Positions 8,442 to 16,197 of a stretch of DNA of 34,350 nt are shown one piece after another. The notes below the pieces were generated by a model. It saw only the letters and a program-made list of their open reading frames with translations, was not told the origin of the DNA and searched no databases. The stretch is from the NCBI RefSeq assembly GCF_013214165.1, contig NZ_JABSSM010000046.1, positions 1-34,350 on the forward strand, written 5' to 3'. Made by a program: the position numbers and the translations under genes. Positions within the stretch are counted from its first letter, which is position 1. Every line of letters begins with the position of its first letter. This stretch comes from Shewanella sp. (lineage in GTDB: Bacteria; Pseudomonadota; Gammaproteobacteria; Enterobacterales; Shewanellaceae).

Positions 8442-9671
8442 ATGGCGAAACATTCGCTGGACAAGGATAAGATCAAGATCCTGCTGTTGGAAGGCGTCCA
8501 CCAATCTGCGGTTGATGTATTTAAACGTGCAGGCTACAGCAATATCGAATACCACAAGGCATCTCTCGGGGAAGAGGACTTAGCCACAGCGATCAAGGAT
8601 GCGCATTTTGTCGGCCTTCGCTCCCGCACCCAGATCACCGAAGCTGTGCTAAGCCAAGCCGAGAAACTTGTCGGTATTGGCTGTTTCTGTATCGGGACAA
8701 ACCAAGTTAACCTAAATTTTGCTGAAAAACTTGGTGTCCCGGTTTTCAATGCACCATTTTCAAACACTCGTAGTGTTGCCGAGCTAGTGCTAGGTGAGAT
8801 TATTATGTTATTTCGGGGTATTCCACAGCGCAATGCCATGGCACACCGAGGTGGATGGCTTAAGAGCGCCGTAGGCAGTTTCGAAGCCCGCGGTAAGACC
8901 TTAGGTGTTATCGGCTATGGTCATATTGGTACTCAACTCGGTATCTTGGCCGAGACGCTCGGCATGCGCGTGATCTTCTTCGATATTGAAGATAAGTTGC
9001 CACTGGGTAATGCCCAGCAAATTCACTCGATGCAAGAGTTAATGTCTCTCGCCGATGTCGTCAGCCTGCACGTACCCGAGACGCCGCAGACCCAAGAGAT
9101 GATTGGTGAAGCCGAGATTGCCTATATGAAGCAAGGCAGCATCTTAATCAACGCCTCTCGCGGCACAGTGGTCGACATAGATGCTCTCGCAGCGGCCATC
9201 CGCAGTGAAAAACTCGCGGGCGCTGCTATTGATGTGTTCCCAGTTGAGCCTAAGTCTAACAATGACGAGTTCTTCAGCCCGCTACGCGGCCTGGATAACG
9301 TCATCCTGACACCGCATGTGGGCGGCAGCACTCAGGAAGCCCAGGAAAATATCGGTATTGAAGTGGCAGGCAAGCTAGCGAAATACTCAGATAATGGCTC
9401 GACCATGACTGCGGTCAACTTCCCGGAAGTGTCTCTGGCTCAGCATAAAGACACGTCTCGCTTACTGCATATTCACCACAACCGCCCCGGTATACTGATC
9501 AAGATTAACCAAGCGTTTGCAGAGAAAGGCATCAACATCGCCGCCCAGTATCTGCAAACTACGGCTGAAATTGGTTATGTGGTGATGGAGGTCAATTCGG
9601 ATCAAGCCGAACAAGCTTTGGAACAAATGAAGGCCATCGAAGGCACCATCAGAACTCGCTTACTGCACTAA
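8442..9671 (+). CDS. serA: D-3-phosphoglycerate dehydrogenase
   Basis: First enzyme of serine biosynthesis, oxidising 3-phosphoglycerate to 3-phosphohydroxypyruvate with NAD+ in the cytoplasm. It is 409 residues, matching the Escherichia coli enzyme almost exactly. It shows the substrate-domain segment GIGCFCIGTNQV, the nucleotide-binding GVIGYGHIGTQ, the catalytic Arg in INASRGTVVD (about 240), the Glu near VFPVEP, and the catalytic His in TPHVGGST (about 292). The C-terminal ACT domain (HHNRPGILIKINQAF to the end) is where serine feedback-inhibits. An AAGG site precedes the ATG. A 15-bp hairpin terminator follows. The last 123 bp of the gene plus that terminator are duplicated downstream. 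Confidence 0.98.
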   Translation: MAKHSLDKDKIKILLLEGVHQSAVDVFKRAGYSNIEYHKASLGEEDLATAIKDAHFVGLRSRTQITEAVLSQAEKLVGIGCFCIGTNQVNLNFAEKLGVPVFNAPFSNTRSVAELVLGEIIMLFRGIPQRNAMAHRGGWLKSAVGSFEARGKTLGVIGYGHIGTQLGILAETLGMRVIFFDIEDKLPLGNAQQIHSMQELMSLADVVSLHVPETPQTQEMIGEAEIAYMKQGSILINASRGTVVDIDALAAAIRSEKLAGAAIDVFPVEPKSNNDEFFSPLRGLDNVILTPHVGGSTQEAQENIGIEVAGKLAKYSDNGSTMTAVNFPEVSLAQHKDTSRLLHIHHNRPGILIKINQAFAEKGINIAAQYLQTTAEIGYVVMEVNSDQAEQALEQMKAIEGTIRTRLLH

Positions 9672-9694
9672 ATACCAGTCTGCGACTAAAAATT

Positions 9695-9731
9695 AATAGC
9701 CCGCATAATGTTATCAATTATGCGGGCTATT
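9695..9731 (+). terminator. serA terminator
   Basis: Perfect 15-bp stem (9695-9709 with 9717-9731) with a 7-base loop, followed by TTTCATT. A decayed copy lies about 271 bp further on. Confidence 0.85.
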
Positions 9732-9782
9732 TCATTCCAAGCTTTTCTAAGCAGTATCAAGATCGCCGCTCAACATAAGTGC

Positions 9783-9905
9783 CTGCAAACTACGGCGGAA
9801 ATGGGTTATGTGGTGATGGTGGTCAATTCGGATCAAGCCGAACAAGCTTTGGAACAAATGAAGGCCATCGAAGGCACCATCAGAACTCGCTTACTGCACT
9901 AAATA
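9783..9905 (+). pseudogene. Partial tandem copy of the serA 3' end (ACT domain fragment)
   Basis: This stretch repeats 9552-9674 of serA at an offset of 231 bp, with 3 differences in 123 bases. It encodes the last 39 residues of SerA plus the stop codon, with Ile-to-Met and Glu-to-Val changes. Upstream (about 9755-9782) weaker similarity to the preceding serA sequence continues, so the duplicated block was longer and has decayed unevenly. An open frame from 9708 runs into it but has no convincing ribosome site. It is probably not expressed as protein. A near-identical core inside decayed flanks suggests either selection or gene conversion from serA. Confidence 0.85.
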
Positions 9906-9965
9906 TAAGCGCTAAGCTTACTCTTATGGGGTAATAGCTGACTAAAGGCAAGTCTCCCCTTAGAT

Positions 9966-10002
9966 AATAGCCCGCACAATTTTTTCAATTATATGGGCGA
10001 TT
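9966..10002 (+). repeat. Decayed copy of the serA terminator
   Basis: The arms 9966-9980 and 9988-10002 copy the serA terminator arms, but with three mispairs in the 15-bp stem. It confirms that the serA duplication included the terminator. Confidence 0.75.
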
Positions 10003-10070
10003 TATTTCCGCTTGTTTAGATTCGAGTTACAATCAGATCTTTCCAGCCCGTTTATTCCTAGGATCATGAT

Positions 10071-11051
10071 ATGACGCTTTCCGTTTCTCAGCCCAGTTGG
10101 AACTTGAATGACCCAATTCCATCGTTATTCTTCTCTAATTTATCCCACTTGGGACTAATGAGCGTGACGGGTGAACAAGGCCGCAGCTTTATCCATGGAC
10201 AAGTCACCACAGACATCAGCTCCTTAGAAAACGACCAATGGCGCTGGGGAGCCCACTGCGACCCCAAGGGCAAGATGCTAGCCAGCTTCAGAACCTTCGT
10301 CCTCGAAGATGCCCTCTTCATGATGATGCCATCCGATATCTTGGCCCTAGATCTACCTCAACTGGCTAAATACGCCGTATTCAGCAAGGCCGATCTGGTC
10401 GATGTTACCGACAAGTTTTTACTATTAGGCGTCGCCGGTGAACAGGCGCAAGCTTGGGTCAACGAGCGTTTCGGCCCTGCCGACAATACGAGTATCGACA
10501 AAGAAGTCACCGAGATCCCTGGAGGCCTGCTGCTTAAAGACAATGACCGTTTCATCATAGTGATGGACAAGGACATCGCAGCGCCCTTGCTCACCTCTAT
10601 CAGTCAAGAGATAGTCGATGCCAGCGCTTGGCAGGCACTGGAGATCCAATCCGGTTACCCTAACCTGGCAGCCTCACATCAGAGCCAGTTTGTGCCTCAG
10701 ATGTGTAACTTGCAGGGCATTAATGGCATCAGCTTCAAGAAAGGCTGTTATATGGGCCAGGAAACCATAGCCCGGATGAAATATCGCGGTGGCAATAAGC
10801 GCGCCCTGTATATTTTAAGCGGCACCAGTAGCGAAACTGTCAACCTGCAAACCAGACTAGAGCTAGCCTTAGACGATGGCTTCAAGAAAACCGGCACCAT
10901 AATAGAACTGGTGCAATCCGGCGATCGAGTCTTGCTGACAGCCGTGCTACCTAATGACACAGAAAACAGTGCCAAGATTAGAATAGCAGGAGATGAAACT
11001 TCATCGCTGACGATCACGCCACTGCCGTATTCGCTTGAAGATGAGAGTTAA
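10071..11051 (+). CDS. ygfZ: YgfZ/GcvT-like folate-binding protein
   Basis: A 326-residue cytoplasmic protein of the YgfZ (COG0354) family, related in fold to the GcvT aminomethyltransferase. YgfZ binds tetrahydrofolate and is needed for full activity of certain Fe-S enzymes such as MiaB. The defining motif K-G-C-Y-x-G-Q-E is present as KGCYMGQETIARMKYRG, with the key Cys at residue 226 (Cys228 in Escherichia coli). The N-terminal GQVTTDI and the CDPKGKMLASFR segments also fit. The ATG lies after a decayed terminator, so it probably has its own promoter in 10003-10070. A tandem 7-mer array and a terminator follow. Confidence 0.96.
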   Translation: MTLSVSQPSWNLNDPIPSLFFSNLSHLGLMSVTGEQGRSFIHGQVTTDISSLENDQWRWGAHCDPKGKMLASFRTFVLEDALFMMMPSDILALDLPQLAKYAVFSKADLVDVTDKFLLLGVAGEQAQAWVNERFGPADNTSIDKEVTEIPGGLLLKDNDRFIIVMDKDIAAPLLTSISQEIVDASAWQALEIQSGYPNLAASHQSQFVPQMCNLQGINGISFKKGCYMGQETIARMKYRGGNKRALYILSGTSSETVNLQTRLELALDDGFKKTGTIIELVQSGDRVLLTAVLPNDTENSAKIRIAGDETSSLTITPLPYSLEDES

Positions 11052-11074
11052 GACTAAACAATAAGCGATAAGCG

Positions 11075-11106
11075 GCGAGTTGCGAGTTGCGAGTTGCGAG
11101 TTGCGA
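11075..11106. repeat. 7-bp tandem array (GCGAGTT)4.5
   Basis: Four perfect copies of GCGAGTT and a partial fifth, 24 bases after the ygfZ stop codon. The 7-bp period is not a multiple of three, and it sits outside coding sequence. It is of the slippage-prone type. Confidence 0.9.
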
Positions 11107-11117
11107 AAATCATAGAT

Positions 11118-11162
11118 AAAGGCGCACTGCCAAAGCCAAATTAATGAGCTGAGTGCGCCTTT
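11118..11162 (+). terminator. ygfZ terminator
   Basis: An 11-bp stem (11118-11128 with 11152-11162) with a 23-base loop, ending in a T-rich tail. Confidence 0.8.
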
Positions 11163-11326
11163 TTCTTGCTCTTGCTTCACCCTTGTTTTACCCACTTATT
11201 TTACCCTGGCAATGCCCACTTGTTTTAGGAGAATAAGTCAGATTATTTATTAGCTTCTATACCCAATCATCCCAAATCGGACACTCACTCTTGTAACCAG
11301 CAGATCTAACCTCAACCGAGAAACAA

Positions 11327-11647
11327 GTGCTACTCACCAAACTTAAACATGAACTTAGTGACCTAGAGCAGCAAATAGAATCAATCCATCAACGCAGCGC
11401 CCGGTTCAGTTCGACCAGCAAGCAGTTGGGCGAATATCACGCATCGATGCCATCCAGCAGCAACAGATGGCACAAGCGGGTGAAGTGCTGATGCGACCGC
11501 CTACTGCGTATCAAGCAGATTTTTCTCGAACCCGAAGAGTATGGGTTTTGTCTCGAATGTGGTGAACCTATTGGACTCGGTAGGCTCACGGTACATGCTA
11601 TCGCAGAGTTATGTATTCAATGCCAAAGTGAGGCTGAGAACTCATAG
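11327..11647 (+). pseudogene. Broken TraR/DksA-type C4 zinc-finger protein gene
   Basis: Translation from the GTG at 11327 gives a coiled-coil-like start (LTKLKHELSDLEQQIESIHQRSARFSSTSKQLGE). The continuation (RIDAIQQQQMAQAGEVL) is in a different frame from about 11440. From about 11490 the frame returns to the first and reads RLLRIKQIFLEPEEYGF, then the finger CLECGEPIGLGRL and LCIQCQSEAENS before the stop. Both Cys pairs survive. This order, length (about 105 residues) and finger match short DksA/TraR-like proteins, which bind RNA polymerase. Two compensating indels leave an in-frame stop in the original frame, so no full product is possible without frameshifting. Confidence 0.75.
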
Positions 11648-11737
11648 ATGGTTCTCTTTTATCTTTACTTAAACCCTATCTGGTATTGGGTGGCAAATTT
11701 GTAACTTTGAACGCTACTAGACGTATTGCTTATCACC

Positions 11738-11943
11738 AAAGGTGACATACCTTTCCAAACTTCGTTTGGACGAAAGTCGTGAAATTCCATTCCACACCGG
11801 GCAAGGAGGACTGCTCGTCCTTATCCTCCTTGCATCCACCATGACGCCCCGGCGAAGTTGTTACCCTACGTTTGTTTTTGAAAATACTTAACGATTCCGA
11901 TGGGGCATCCAGCCCCCCGAAACCTAGTCTCACATCCATGTGA
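11738..11943 (-). repeat. Structured hairpin repeat, left copy (inverted)
   Basis: Read on the minus strand, this block shows hairpins in the order: TCACAT/ATGTGA (arms 11930-11935, 11938-11943); GGGGC/GCCCC with loop TGGAT (11902-11916); a perfect 10-bp stem with 13-base loop (11801-11833); a 6-bp stem with one G-U (11779-11795); TCCAAAC/GTTTGGA (11754-11770); and a short AAAGGT/ACCTTT stem (11738-11754). The linker ATCGGAATCGTTA and the segment with CTTCGCCGGGGCG are conserved with the right copy. Weaker similarity extends to about 11985 (TTCCAACGGG). It has no convincing coding capacity. Confidence 0.75.
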
Positions 11944-12129
11944 ACCTCACAGTATTTTCTGCAACTCACTCCGGCAACTTCCAACGGGGACAAGTTGTAG
12001 CGTTAACCCCAACTTGGAGTAAACAAACTTAATTTCCTCCCTTTGTAGTGATTTAAATGCTTTATTAAACCTCCGTAAATTACTCATCTGTTGCCCTTTA
12101 TAATAAGTAACGTATCAATTTACTTAGCA

Positions 12130-12163
12130 TTTTTTATTTTTATTTTTTATTTTTTATTTTTTA
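12130..12163. repeat. Low-complexity T-rich tract
   Basis: A run of T5-6 blocks separated by single A bases, period about 6-7, in the spacer between the two inverted hairpin repeats. No gene seen in 11986-12270. Confidence 0.8.
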
Positions 12164-12336
12164 AATACTCGAGGGGTAAACGGAATGAGTAAAGTAATAT
12201 GCACTCAAAGCTTGATCTTGTGTATTTCATCAAACTAACTCAATAGATAGCCCCCCTCCCCCGTACTCTATAAACCTGCCAGTTCGACACTTTCCCGTTG
12301 GAAATTGCAGAGAGGCGTTGAAAAAACTAGTGTGGA

Positions 12337-12526
12337 ACTCACATGGATGTGAGTTTAGCTTTCGGGGTACAGGATGTACCATCGGAAGCGTTAGCTAGTT
12401 TCGAATAAGCTCGAGGAATGCAATTTCGCCGGGCGGCATGGGGTGATCCAAGAGGGGCGAGGCCGTCCAGCCCCTCTTGGTCAGGTGTGGGTTGAAAACC
12501 CACGACTTACCTCGGCCGTGAGGCCG
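12337..12526 (+). repeat. Structured hairpin repeat, right copy
   Basis: The same hairpin order as the left copy, on the plus strand: ACTCACAT/ATGTGAGT (12337-12354); GGTAC/GTACC with loop AGGAT (12366-12380); an 11-bp perfect stem (12448-12458 with 12470-12480); GTGGGTT/AACCCAC with a 3-base loop (12487-12503); CGGCC/GGCCG (12513-12526). Linkers ATCGGAAGCGTTA and TTTCGCCGGGC match the left copy, whereas several stems differ in both arms. Weaker similarity begins near 12294 (CCCGTTGGAAATTGC). Confidence 0.75.
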
Positions 12527-12566
12527 CATACTCAAAATTTAATTAAAGATAAGATAAAGAGGTGGA

Positions 12567-12725
12567 TTCCGGCCCAGAAGCATTACCGGAAAGACAATAT
12601 TAAAATAATACCTCAGCCAGTTGGTAGCCAAGAATTCCTGTTTAATATCCACGACCTTAATCCAAACGGAGTTTGGAATCCCTTCTCTGCCGCTAGGCCG
12701 CACACTTCAAACAAGCTAACCGTGA
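12567..12725 (+). repeat. Further REP-like hairpin and third hairpin-repeat fragment
   Basis: TTCCGG/CCGGAA arms (12567-12572, 12586-12591) form a REP-like palindrome typical of Shewanella intergenic DNA. At 12651-12677 the sequence ACGACCTT followed by TCCAAAC/GTTTGGA repeats the fifth hairpin of the left copy, and CTAGGCCGCACACTTCAAA (from about 12694) resembles the tail of the right copy. It reads as a partial third unit. Confidence 0.55.
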
Positions 12726-12795
12726 TAGTCTTATCGCCATATAAAGAAACAAAACTCTATTGGCGCTACGTTCAAACTAGGTTTAGATAATAATT

Positions 12796-13209
12796 ATGCA
12801 ATCAAAAAATGGCCAGTATGGGGTTGGTGACAACTCCTACAAGATGGCGGGTGGCTTAGCGGGTATCACTCAACTAGTCGATGAGTTTTACCGGAATATG
12901 AACGAATTTTCCTCGTCAAAGAAGATCCGGGATATGCATCCTGGTGACCTTACTGATTCTCGTCAGAAACTCGCGTACTTCCTTTCCGGCTGGCTTGGCG
13001 GCCCTAAGCTGTATTCTGAGCATTACGGCTCCATCAATATCCCGGCCGCTCATAAACATCTGTCGGTGGGCCATAAAGAAAGTAAGGCCTGGTTGTACTG
13101 CATGCAACAAGCCGTAGAGAATCAGCCTTACGCAGCCGATTTCAAAGTTTATCTGATGCAGCAGCTAAGCGTTCCGGCAGAGAGAATAAGACAGGTATCA
13201 GGCAGCTGA
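12796..13209 (+). CDS. Group II truncated haemoglobin
   Basis: A 137-residue 2/2 haemoglobin of the YjbI/TrHbO type, a cytoplasmic haem protein that binds oxygen or nitric oxide. Features: the GGLAGITQLVDEFYRNM helix, the FLSGWLGGPKLYSEHYG segment with the Trp typical of group II (residue 66), and a proximal-His candidate in PAAHKHLSVG (His86 or His88; His86 fits the usual spacing to the WLYCM helix). The C-terminal helix FKVYLMQQL is shortened compared with larger members. No strong ribosome site precedes the ATG at 12796. The gene converges with the oxidoreductase at a gap of 21 bp and lies just after the hairpin-repeat island, which may supply its leader. Confidence 0.88.
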   Translation: MQSKNGQYGVGDNSYKMAGGLAGITQLVDEFYRNMNEFSSSKKIRDMHPGDLTDSRQKLAYFLSGWLGGPKLYSEHYGSINIPAAHKHLSVGHKESKAWLYCMQQAVENQPYAADFKVYLMQQLSVPAERIRQVSGS

Positions 13210-13230
13210 TCCCCTTAGTATTTTCGGAGT

Positions 13231-14706
13231 CTAAAAGTTCTTCGCCAAGGCTTCTGGGTACTGGCGCTGCCTCGCTAACAGTTCGGCTCTGGCCGTCACT
13301 TCTTCTTGGGTACATTGGCCAGTTACCGGGAAATAATGCTTAGTCGCGTATTGCTCTATGAGTGCGGAGCTCACCAGTTCATTAGCAATTAAGTCTTGTA
13401 GGATGGCATCGGCGGCAGCTAATGCCGAAGAGGCTTTAACTATCTCTGCACGAGCATAATGCTTACCATGAAATGACACATCTGCCGCGCGTAGATCCGC
13501 ATCATCCCCAGGAATTTGTTGCGCGCCGAATAAGGGCTTAGCCGCGACGCTAGCCTGACTAAAGCTTGGAATATATTGAGCTATATGCTCAATAGAGCCT
13601 AAGGTTCGTTTTTCGATGAGCTGCGCCGGCCATTGTCGTTCAATCTTATCCATAAAACGTTCGGCCAGTTTCGGCTGGGCACTGTTTTCACAACTCGCCA
13701 CTAAGCCGTTCTTAAACAGGGTGATGTCTTGAGTCATGCCGTGTAATTGAAAATAACCATCTGGGTAAGGCGTCAATTGTGCCATGCCCTGAGGTGTGCC
13801 ACGCTCCCCGTAAAAAATAACCTCAGGCCACAAGCCTTTGCAGTTTGGCCAATGGGCAACATAGGCAGCTTTAAACTCGACCATACGCCGACGCTTAGCA
13901 CTGAGCATGTCATCGATTTCGCCGCTCTTAAAGCCACAGGCATTAATCACATAATCAAAATCGGCATGTATGATCTCGCTTTCATCATGCTTTTTCATCG
14001 ATACACGCCAACCTGACGCGTCTGCAAGCTGTTCCAATGCCACGACTTGTGTATTGGTATGCAGATGGCAAGCGGGTAAATTATCTATCGCCATACTCGC
14101 GATAGCGGCAAAACGAAAGGCTGACAAGCCATATTCCTGCACTAAGACTATCGGAAATTTTAAATTATCCAATTCGACATGCTGAGAAAAAGCCACCAAC
14201 CAATCACTCGGACATTTGGCTTGCTCTGGTAAGGCGCGCTCTTTAAGCGCTTCTATTTCTGAGCGCTCAAACAAACGAAAATATTGCTCGGGCTCACCTA
14301 ACACCTTATTGCTAACATCTTGCTGGACTAACCTTGCGTATTTAGCGCGTAACGTTTCTAAACGCGGCAGTAAATCACTGGGTTCACCGGGATCATTTTT
14401 CGGCAATGCGATAACGGTTGGCCGCTTATTCACGCTTTGCGGGTATACTTTTACCGTATCGATAGATTGCTCTAGCAGAGTTAAACACTGCTCATCAGAT
14501 ATTTCCCGATAAAGATTACCGCCAGCATGCAAATGACAAAAGGGAGGGCCATTGACTAAGCTGTCACCTTTTTCGATCAAGCTAGTGTCTATACCCAGCT
14601 CGGCGAAGCGCAAGGCTATTGTTGAGCCTGCAACGCCGCCACCTATGATGGCAATTTTAGCACTCGCTAGAAGTGCTGTATCAGATTTTTTTGCAGCTTG
14701 ATTCAT
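13231..14706 (-). CDS. FAD-dependent oxidoreductase (DAO-like), unknown substrate
   Basis: A 491-residue flavoprotein. The N-terminus has a Rossmann FAD-binding motif, KIAIIGGGVAGSTIALRFAELG, followed by an acidic residue ending strand 2 (SLIEKGD). A second FAD-contact segment, DYVINACGFKSGEID, sits near residue 255-270. The middle and C-terminal parts match the DAO superfamily in general character only; I do not recognise a specific enzyme. A TTG-initiated form would begin at 14730, but the ATG at 14706 is preferred, although its ribosome site is weak. It is followed at 21 bp by the convergent haemoglobin gene. Substrate unknown; the reaction is inferred from the fold. Confidence 0.8.
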   Translation of the reverse strand: MNQAAKKSDTALLASAKIAIIGGGVAGSTIALRFAELGIDTSLIEKGDSLVNGPPFCHLHAGGNLYREISDEQCLTLLEQSIDTVKVYPQSVNKRPTVIALPKNDPGEPSDLLPRLETLRAKYARLVQQDVSNKVLGEPEQYFRLFERSEIEALKERALPEQAKCPSDWLVAFSQHVELDNLKFPIVLVQEYGLSAFRFAAIASMAIDNLPACHLHTNTQVVALEQLADASGWRVSMKKHDESEIIHADFDYVINACGFKSGEIDDMLSAKRRRMVEFKAAYVAHWPNCKGLWPEVIFYGERGTPQGMAQLTPYPDGYFQLHGMTQDITLFKNGLVASCENSAQPKLAERFMDKIERQWPAQLIEKRTLGSIEHIAQYIPSFSQASVAAKPLFGAQQIPGDDADLRAADVSFHGKHYARAEIVKASSALAAADAILQDLIANELVSSALIEQYATKHYFPVTGQCTQEEVTARAELLARQRQYPEALAKNF

Positions 14707-14905
14707 TGTTCTTATTAGAGTGACGTACAAAATTCGCGATTATTTTACGTCGCAAGCACTCAAGTTTATAGCCATGAAGCACAAAAAGTTCATATTGACC
14801 AAATTCACCTTCTAAAGAACCTATTTCACGATAAAAAATCTGCTCTAAATAATCAAGCCAGCCATTATAAATCAATAACATAACTAAAATAATCAAGCCA
14901 GCCAT
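14681..14905 (-). CDS. Doubtful small ORF upstream of the FAD oxidoreductase
   Basis: A 74-codon frame whose C-terminal part (LEQIFYREIGSLEGEFGQY... and LECLRRKIIANFVRHS) has protein-like composition. Its N-terminus is made by the 40-bp tandem repeat read in two frames. It overlaps the start of the oxidoreductase by 26 bp. It may be a remnant of a gene whose beginning was rebuilt by the repeat expansion, or chance. No family recognised. Confidence 0.25.
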   Translation of the reverse strand: MAGLIILVMLLIYNGWLDYLEQIFYREIGSLEGEFGQYELFVLHGYKLECLRRKIIANFVRHSNKNNESSCKKI

Positions 14906-14963
14906 TATAAATCAATAACATAACTAGAAAAAATCAAGCCAGCCATGACAAGTCAATAATACA
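14847..14963. repeat. 40-bp tandem repeat, 2.8 copies
   Basis: The core AATCAAGCCAGCCAT starts at 14851, 14891 and 14932. The first two 40-bp units are nearly identical; the third is diverged and short. It lies between the oxidoreductase and the RAYT gene. The following 14964-15152 holds no gene that I can support. Confidence 0.9.
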
Positions 14964-15152
14964 ACATGCAAGGTGACAGCTTTCAACTCTACATTGATTA
15001 AAAGTTGGCTATTCCCGATAGCGGCACGCATTCAATCTGTGAAACTCAATAAAATAGAGGGATTTCAAACAAAATAACGATTTTCAGGCATAACCTGTTA
15101 CCTCAAAAGATTGAGGAGGAAAAAAGGGGGGAAGTGAATTGATTGTATCTAG

Positions 15153-16133
15153 TTATCTGCTAGGTTCTAGATATTGACAACACTTAGCAAAGTGCCGTCG
15201 TCGTTTATCTAAATGTTCACAATAGCTCGTGAGCTCTTGCAAAGTTCCTACAGGGCCATGAAATAATTTACCAAATTCAGAAGTCAGTTTTATCCAGTTA
15301 TCTGCTGAAATATTCAGTCTAGTTAATAGTTTAGATGCACTTGAAGGTATTGCACCACGCTTGTCATCTCGAATAATCCTGCCCGTTGCATCTACAAGTT
15401 CTAGATAATCTTCGAGTGAAAAGTTAATGCCTTTAGATTGATTGAGTCGTTCATCCCCAATAAAAGGCAGTAGCTTTGCCGGCTGTTGGCCTTTTAAAGC
15501 TGCCTTTACTCTTATTTTAAGGCTGGTGTAGTCTGAGGTTTCTGGTGTATTGGCCATCTTTGCCCGTATGGGATTGAGCTCTACATATGCCATACAAGCC
15601 AGCACCGCGGTTTCGTCGAGTAACGCTTGGCTTTTGAACCGCCCTTCCCAGAAATGCCCTGTGCAGTTATCCTCTTTATTCGCCATCCTCGCGATTGGCT
15701 CATTGAGACACCGCATAAACCAGCTTATGTCACTTAATCGACTCCGGTACTGGGCTATTAAGTGTTTCAATTGAGAGACTTGATAGGCTTCGATCACCTC
15801 GCCTTGGGCAAATTGTTGGCTTAGCTCTGTGCCCTTAAATATTTGATGCCACTGTCCTACCACCTCTCTGTCACTCCACCTATTGGCAAGTTCGATATCA
15901 ATACGCAGCACCAGGTGAAGATGATTACTCATGACCGCATAAGCCGCCACATCAATAGCAAAAACACCCGCTAAATTTAATATCTGAGTTTCAATCCAGC
16001 CACGTCGATGTTCATAAGATTTCCCTGTAAAATCATCGACTCCCGCGATGAAGGCTTGTCGAACTGTTCGGCTGCAGCAATGGTAGAATAAAGTGTCTTC
16101 AATACTAATTTGTGTGCTTCGGGGCCGGGGCAT
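15153..16133 (-). CDS. REP-associated tyrosine transposase (RAYT, Y1/HUH family)
   Basis: A 326-residue single-strand DNA transposase of the IS200/IS605-related RAYT group, which in other bacteria cuts REP hairpins. The HUH motif is SNHLHLVLRID (about residue 87-97). The downstream catalytic Tyr is probably in MAYVELNPIRA (about 183). The segment ISWFMRCLNEPIARMANKEDNCTGHFWEGRFKS is characteristic of the Shewanella/Vibrio type, as is the PRPRSTQISIEDT start. No obvious second ORF or terminal inverted repeats are present, as expected for a domesticated RAYT. A REP-like hairpin and direct repeats lie immediately upstream of its start. Confidence 0.92.
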   Translation of the reverse strand: MPRPRSTQISIEDTLFYHCCSRTVRQAFIAGVDDFTGKSYEHRRGWIETQILNLAGVFAIDVAAYAVMSNHLHLVLRIDIELANRWSDREVVGQWHQIFKGTELSQQFAQGEVIEAYQVSQLKHLIAQYRSRLSDISWFMRCLNEPIARMANKEDNCTGHFWEGRFKSQALLDETAVLACMAYVELNPIRAKMANTPETSDYTSLKIRVKAALKGQQPAKLLPFIGDERLNQSKGINFSLEDYLELVDATGRIIRDDKRGAIPSSASKLLTRLNISADNWIKLTSEFGKLFHGPVGTLQELTSYCEHLDKRRRHFAKCCQYLEPSR

Positions 16134-16197
16134 AATAGTAGCCTCCTATATCAACCAATATCTACAGCTTAAGCTTAGTCTGTGCCCCTTGATCCAT

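Noticed and set aside
8334..8555. 73-codon minus-strand ORF across the serA start
   Set aside because: It overlaps the serA beginning and its promoter region, and shows no recognisable protein features.
9708..9902. 64-codon ORF ending with the SerA tail
   Set aside because: Its tail is the duplicated serA end and its start lies in the serA terminator; treated as a gene fragment, not as a gene.
11733..11993. 86-codon minus-strand ORF in the repeat island
   Set aside because: It reads straight through the left hairpin repeat; the homologous right copy has no matching frame, so coding is unlikely.
11738..12725. CRISPR array or retron as an explanation of the repeat island
   Set aside because: No regular repeat-spacer spacing, no cas or reverse-transcriptase gene nearby, and the units are long, few and inverted.
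12443..12790. 115-codon plus-strand ORF before the haemoglobin gene
   Set aside because: It begins inside the long stem of the right repeat and runs through REP-like DNA; no family resemblance and no matching frame in the left copy.
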